64,000 nucleotides of DNA from UBA4416 sp964543545 (GTDB lineage: Bacteria > Bacteroidota > Bacteroidia > B-17B0 > Aurantibacillaceae), in NCBI GenBank assembly GCA_964543545.1, contig CAZIYT010000001.1, positions 744,001 through 808,000 on the forward strand. Direction: 5' to 3'. Positions 60,205-64,000 of the stretch are shown one piece after another (positions within the stretch are counted from its first letter, which is position 1; the number at the start of each line of letters is the position of its first letter). A program made the translations under genes and the position numbers. The notes beneath the pieces are model-generated. The model was not told the origin of the DNA. It searched no databases and was given only the letters and a program-made list of their open reading frames with translations.

Positions 60205-61229
60205 TGAGGGAAAAGCGGAGACATACCTTACACGGCCTGGTGTTTGTTTTATTTTGCGTGAGAATGGCTTTGGCGCAGGACATTCACTTTTCGCAATACA
60301 ATGGCTCGCTGCTCAATGCCAATCCCGCTTTCACAGGTTTTTTCGACGGCGATTACCGCTTCGGCGGCATATACCGTAGCCAGTGGCAGTCGGTGCCCGT
60401 ATCGTATTCTACCTTTTCGGCTTTCGGCGATACACGGATTAAACTAAAAAAACGGAAAAGCGATTGCATCGGGATCGGCATCCTGTTCAACAACGATAAG
60501 GCCGGTTATGCCAATTACGCCATCAACCAGATCTATCTTTCCGGATCTTACATGCATAAGCTGAATACCGATTCTACCCTGTTGTGGAGCACGGGCATTA
60601 CGGCGGGCTATTCCAACCTGGCCTTCAATTACAACAAAATGACCTTCGATAACCAATACGACGGAACCCGCTACAGCTCCTCGCTGGCAACGGGAGAAAA
60701 CTTTGCAGCGACATCTACCAGCTACATGGATGTAAGCGCCGGCACATTGCTAAAATACGACATCAGGCAAAGAGCCTACATTCAGTATGGATTTACCTAC
60801 AGCCACATCAATACTCCCAGGATCACCTACCAGAATAATGCTTCCATCAGGCTCGATCCCAAGATCTATAACTACCTGTCGTTTCAGTATCCCGTAGCGC
60901 CTGCTGTAGATGTGCTGGTAGAGCTGCTGCACCAGAAGCAGGGAAAATACAACGAAATCATACCCTTTGCGATGCTAAAGCTGCACCTCGATGATAAAAC
61001 ACAGCAACAGGTTGGCCTTGGCTTTAATTACAGGGCCAAAGATGCCGTGGTGGCGCGGCTGTTCTATCAGTTCAGGACCCTCAATGCCGGTATTGCTTAC
61101 GATGTGAATACCAGCAAATTTATGGCCGCTACCAACAAGCAGGGCGCCTTCGAAATTTACCTGACCTATATCATCCGGAAAATCATTCCTTTTGTTCCTA
61201 AAACGAGGGTTTGTCCAATATATATGTAA
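60204..61229 (+). CDS. PorP/SprF-family T9SS membrane protein (copy 2)
   Basis: 341 residues from the ATG that overlaps the upstream stop (TGATG 60202-60206). Signal peptide ending MALAQ, then DIHFSQYNGSLLNANPAFTG, FDGDYRFGGIYRSQW and a long barrel ending FVPKTRVCPIYM, the same twelve residues as copy 1. Divergent elsewhere, so it is an older duplicate with a conserved C-terminus. Coupled to the CTD-B protein upstream. Confidence 0.94.
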   Translation: MREKRRHTLHGLVFVLFCVRMALAQDIHFSQYNGSLLNANPAFTGFFDGDYRFGGIYRSQWQSVPVSYSTFSAFGDTRIKLKKRKSDCIGIGILFNNDKAGYANYAINQIYLSGSYMHKLNTDSTLLWSTGITAGYSNLAFNYNKMTFDNQYDGTRYSSSLATGENFAATSTSYMDVSAGTLLKYDIRQRAYIQYGFTYSHINTPRITYQNNASIRLDPKIYNYLSFQYPVAPAVDVLVELLHQKQGKYNEIIPFAMLKLHLDDKTQQQVGLGFNYRAKDAVVARLFYQFRTLNAGIAYDVNTSKFMAATNKQGAFEIYLTYIIRKIIPFVPKTRVCPIYM

Positions 61230-61237
61230 CTTGTACT

Positions 61238-63199
61238 ATGCTTAAACAGAAGCTCTCTATAATCGTTTTGCTGTGTTGCCTGTGTGCCGGCACCGTCGGT
61301 GCACAAAGCATCAAAAAGCTGTTGAAACAGGGCGAGGACGCCATGAAACTTAAAGATTATTCATCGGCGGCACAGATTTATAACCAGGTCATCCTGCTGG
61401 ATTCCTCCCGCATCGAGTACCAGGTCTTATTTGCGGATGCCTCACGCCTCAATTATGACGAGGGAACTGCGCTTCACTGGTACCAGAAGATCTATAAAAA
61501 AGACAATGGCAAGGTATACAAGGAAGTTCCCTTTTATATGGCTACTCACCTGAAGACGGCAGGGCGCTATAAGGAAGCCAAAAAGCTCTTCGATAAGTAT
61601 TATAAAAAACAGCGCAACAGCAAAGATGCGGCGAAGAAGAAGCTGGCCGCCAAAGCCAAACAGGAATACGAATCCTGCGACATCGCGCAGATCCTCATCA
61701 AAAATCCGGTGGCTGTGAAAGTGTATCACCTCGATAGCATGGTGAACAGCAGGGTGAGCGAGTATGCGCCCTTTGAATACGACAGCACGCTGTATTTTTC
61801 CTCGCTGCGCGATCAGTCGGAAAAAGATAAGAATGCGATTGGTTACAACAAGCTCTATACGGCCCATAAATCAGCGCTGAAGCCTAACCGTTGGCAAAAG
61901 GCCAAAGAGCTCGACAGCCTCTTCAACAAGCATGGCATTCACAATGCCAATACGGCCTTCAACAGCGATTTTACAAAGATGCTTGTGTCGCGCTGCGGAG
62001 CGCTCAATGCAAGCCAGTATACCTGCGAGATCTACGGCTCCGACTTTGTGGATGGGCACTGGACCGAGCTGAAAAAACTGCCTTCGCCCATCAATGTGCC
62101 CGGCAGCAATACCACACAGCCCTGCCTGAGCGAGATGAACGGAAAGCCGGTGTTGTTCTTTTCGAGCAACCGCAGCCCCGGAGAGGGCGGCATGGACGTT
62201 TGGTATGCCTATCTGAATGCCGACGGAAGCTTTGAAACACCGGTGAATGCAGGCAACAGGATCAATACCGTGGAAGACGACATTACGCCCTGGTTTGTGA
62301 AGGAGAACAGCACGCTTTATTTCAGCAGCACCTGGCACAAAGGCCTGGGCAACTTCGATATTTTCCAGTCGTCCTATAAGGACAATGCCTTTGCAGAGCC
62401 GCAGAACGCGGGCTATCCTATCAACAGCAGCAACAACGATATTTACTACAGCATCAGCTCTAAAAAGGACCGGGCCTATATTTCTTCCAACCGCATCGGT
62501 TCTTATTTCGAGGACAAGCCCAACTGCTGTAACGATATCTATACCTTTACTATCACGCCGCTCACAGAGCCTGTAAAACCGGTAGATACAACGGAACTGA
62601 TCATTAACCAGATGAAAGTGCTGGTGCCCCTGACCTTGTATTTTCACAACGATGAGCCGGAGCCGAAAACGAAAGTGATCACCACCAAAAAGAACTATAA
62701 AAAAACCTATGAGGATTACATCGCTTTAAAGCCGCGCTACCTCACCGAATACCCGAAAGGACTGGAGGGAGATGCCAAGGATTATGCGCTTAACCGCGTG
62801 GAAAATTTCTTTGAAGACAGCGTGGATGCCGGCATGCAGGACCTCGACCGCTTTGCCATTCTGCTGGGGCAGGTACTCGAGCGCGGCGAAAAGGTAAAAA
62901 TCACCATGAAAGGCTATTGCAGCCCGCTGGCCAGCACCGATTATAACGTGAACCTGGCCAAGCGCCGCATCAGCAGCCTGAGGAACTATTTCATGGAATA
63001 CGAGAACGGCAGATTTGTTAAATACGTCGATAATCCCAATGAAAAAGAGGGACGCATCGAATTCTTTAATGAAGACATCGGGGAGCTTCCCGTAAGTACC
63101 GTCAGCGACGATGTCAAGGATGTGAGGAACTCGGTCTACAGCCCTTACGCCGCGGCCGAAAGAAAGATCCAGATTATTGCCATCAGCTACCTGAAATAG
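61238..63199 (+). CDS. PorE-like TPR / PD40 / OmpA protein
   Basis: 653 residues from ATG 61238, eight bases after the second SprF-like gene. Signal peptide (IIVLLCCLCAGTVGAQ); TPR-like helices ~20-140 (EDAMKLKDYSSAAQIYNQ); PD40/WD40-like propeller ~175-440 with FFSSNRSPGEGGMDVWY, LYFSSTWHKGLGNFDIF and AYISSNR; C-terminal OmpA domain ~540-653 with KITMKGYCSPLAS and NLAKRRISSLR. PorE links T9SS to peptidoglycan and has TPR, propeller, CRD and OmpA; the CRD is not visible here. Co-operonic with the barrels, so likely a T9SS accessory. Confidence 0.88.
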   Translation: MLKQKLSIIVLLCCLCAGTVGAQSIKKLLKQGEDAMKLKDYSSAAQIYNQVILLDSSRIEYQVLFADASRLNYDEGTALHWYQKIYKKDNGKVYKEVPFYMATHLKTAGRYKEAKKLFDKYYKKQRNSKDAAKKKLAAKAKQEYESCDIAQILIKNPVAVKVYHLDSMVNSRVSEYAPFEYDSTLYFSSLRDQSEKDKNAIGYNKLYTAHKSALKPNRWQKAKELDSLFNKHGIHNANTAFNSDFTKMLVSRCGALNASQYTCEIYGSDFVDGHWTELKKLPSPINVPGSNTTQPCLSEMNGKPVLFFSSNRSPGEGGMDVWYAYLNADGSFETPVNAGNRINTVEDDITPWFVKENSTLYFSSTWHKGLGNFDIFQSSYKDNAFAEPQNAGYPINSSNNDIYYSISSKKDRAYISSNRIGSYFEDKPNCCNDIYTFTITPLTEPVKPVDTTELIINQMKVLVPLTLYFHNDEPEPKTKVITTKKNYKKTYEDYIALKPRYLTEYPKGLEGDAKDYALNRVENFFEDSVDAGMQDLDRFAILLGQVLERGEKVKITMKGYCSPLASTDYNVNLAKRRISSLRNYFMEYENGRFVKYVDNPNEKEGRIEFFNEDIGELPVSTVSDDVKDVRNSVYSPYAAAERKIQIIAISYLK

Positions 63200-63420
63200 C
63201 CCGGAGCACGTATTTGTAGCAGGTTCGGTTCCTGTTCGCCGCTGAAAAGCCCCGTTTTCACAGAAAAAATACAAAAAGCTTACCAGTTATCCGGCAAAAA
63301 TAACCACTTACAAAATCGTGATTTAATTTCAACCTGAAAAGGCAATATTTGTAGCGGAATGACGTGAATACACAAGGAAAAGGCGCCTGAAACATTAACA
63401 AAAAGATAGTATTGACTTAT

Positions 63421-63451
63421 TGTTATTTAAAAACCTTTTTACTATGTTTGG
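63421..63451 (+). promoter_or_regulatory. Bacteroidetes-type promoter for the ExbB-like gene
   Basis: TTG 63421-63423, 20-base spacer, TATGTTTG 63444-63451: a full match to TTG / TAnnTTTG. Predicted start near 63458, 35 bases before the ATG. The rest of the 63200-63492 gap is AT-rich without a gene. Confidence 0.75.
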
Positions 63452-63492
63452 CGTCATTCTAAAAATCAGAAACTAACTAAAAATCAATAATT

Positions 63493-64000
63493 ATGAAACA
63501 AAACAAAACATCAGGAGGTTTTCCACTAATCGTGTCGGCATTAGCGATTGTAATTTGCCTAGTAATAGGTATCATCGTGTACAAATTTGTGTTGGGAGCA
63601 TCCGGTAATTTTGATGCAGACGGTCCGGAAAAAGGCCACCCTTTGAACTTCTTCGGTATCATGTATAAAGGTGGATTTATCGTGCCAATTCTCTTGGGTA
63701 CTTTATTTACCGTATTAACTTTCTTCTTCGAGCGTTTAATCACCATTCAAAAAGCAAACGGCCGCGGTGCTGCCGATAAATTTGTTGCTAAAATCAAATC
63801 CCTGGTAGGTTCAGGTGACCTGGATGCTGCTATCGCTGAGTGCGACAAACAACAAGGTTCTTTAGGAAACGTTGTTCGCGAAGGCTTATTAAAATACAAA
63901 TTCGTTGAGAACGATCCAACGATGGATAAAGAAGCAAAAGTAGCGGCTATCACCAAAGCGCTGGAAGAAGCTACTGCTCTTGAATTACCAATGTTATCCA
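63493..64000 (+). CDS. exbB: MotA/TolQ/ExbB proton channel family protein (partial, 3' end outside window)
   Basis: 169 residues are visible from ATG 63493 with no stop before the edge. Membrane segments at ~12-34 (LIVSALAIVICLVIGIIVY region) and ~57-75 (GGFIVPILLGTLFTVLTFFFE), then a cytoplasmic helical domain with ECDKQQGSLGNVVREGLLKY, the ExbB/TolQ pattern. With ExbD/TolR it would use the proton-motive force to energise TonB-type transport or, in the gliding setting, another machine; the partners lie outside the window. Strong promoter and biased codons suggest high expression. Confidence 0.93.
   Translation, partial: MKQNKTSGGFPLIVSALAIVICLVIGIIVYKFVLGASGNFDADGPEKGHPLNFFGIMYKGGFIVPILLGTLFTVLTFFFERLITIQKANGRGAADKFVAKIKSLVGSGDLDAAIAECDKQQGSLGNVVREGLLKYKFVENDPTMDKEAKVAAITKALEEATALELPMLS

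Noticed and set aside
1..64000. tRNA, rRNA, prophage or integrative element
   Set aside because: I scanned the spacers by eye and found no cloverleaf-like or rRNA-like text, integrase, portal or conjugation genes. A tRNAscan-SE/Infernal run would settle small RNA genes.

Overview
The window is a piece of a Bacteroidota chromosome. The main evidence is six proteins with type IX secretion (T9SS) C-terminal sorting domains, two PorP/SprF-family barrels, a PorE-like TPR/PD40/OmpA protein, two RemB/Wzi-like outer-membrane proteins, and several promoters of the Bacteroidetes form TTG-N18..21-TAnnTTTG. I see no transposase, integrase, CRISPR array, rRNA or tRNA. The gene content looks like core chromosome of a free-living or gliding-type bacterium. 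I cannot assign order or genus from the sequence alone.

Layout. 1-6 kb: end of a large beta-rich surface protein, riboflavin synthase, a secreted lysine-rich protein, purQ, then a redoxin / small exported protein / cytochrome c-copper monooxygenase cassette. 6-12.5 kb: OmpA-type protein divergent from feoAB, cysQ, an alpha/beta hydrolase, a crotonase and 3-hydroxyanthranilate dioxygenase. 12.6-17.2 kb: a 1544-residue T9SS type B surface protein with alternating repeat modules. 17.3-24.3 kb: HerA-like ATPase, lipocalin, the CbpA/CbpM co-chaperone pair, clpX, a MORN-like exported protein, uppP and a DUF3098 protein. 24.4-31 kb: a surface-polysaccharide block of gmd, fcl and a WecA/MraY-type initiating transferase set between two paralogous Wzi/RemB-like barrels. 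31-35.3 kb: a decayed FAD-enzyme fragment, a SpoIIE-type phosphatase, DUF1801 and a PgpH-type HD phosphodiesterase. 35.4-40.2 kb: two reverse-strand T9SS type B proteins, one of which appears to start at an ATT codon. 40.3-48.9 kb: M20 dipeptidase, HI0933-type flavoprotein, secreted NTF2-like protein, prolyl oligopeptidase, asnS and the DUF6427/DUF6341 pair. 49-53 kb: carbamoyltransferase - 49-residue DUF5989 protein - SxtJ-like protein - SGNH hydrolase. 53-63.2 kb: two consecutive 'type B surface protein + PorP/SprF barrel' cassettes followed by a PorE-like protein. 63.5 kb to the end: start of an ExbB/TolQ-type proton channel behind a very good promoter.

How the genes work together. Large proteins are exported through T9SS with CTD-B tails and, in two cases, a dedicated SprF-like barrel encoded immediately downstream. 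The 24-31 kb block would supply GDP-fucose, start polymer synthesis on undecaprenyl phosphate and assemble the polymer at the outer membrane; uppP nearby recycles the same lipid carrier. The carbamoyltransferase cassette is a second, compact envelope or metabolite modification unit.

The least explained material is intergenic. At least six kinds of short dispersed or palindromic elements occur between genes: CTGAGC-type motifs, a 21-bp perfect hairpin, a ~205-bp nested inverted repeat, a GTCATGC..GCATGAC element, a CATAGAAATCATAG element, and a pair sharing 47 identical bases placed 55-58 bp in front of two unrelated genes.
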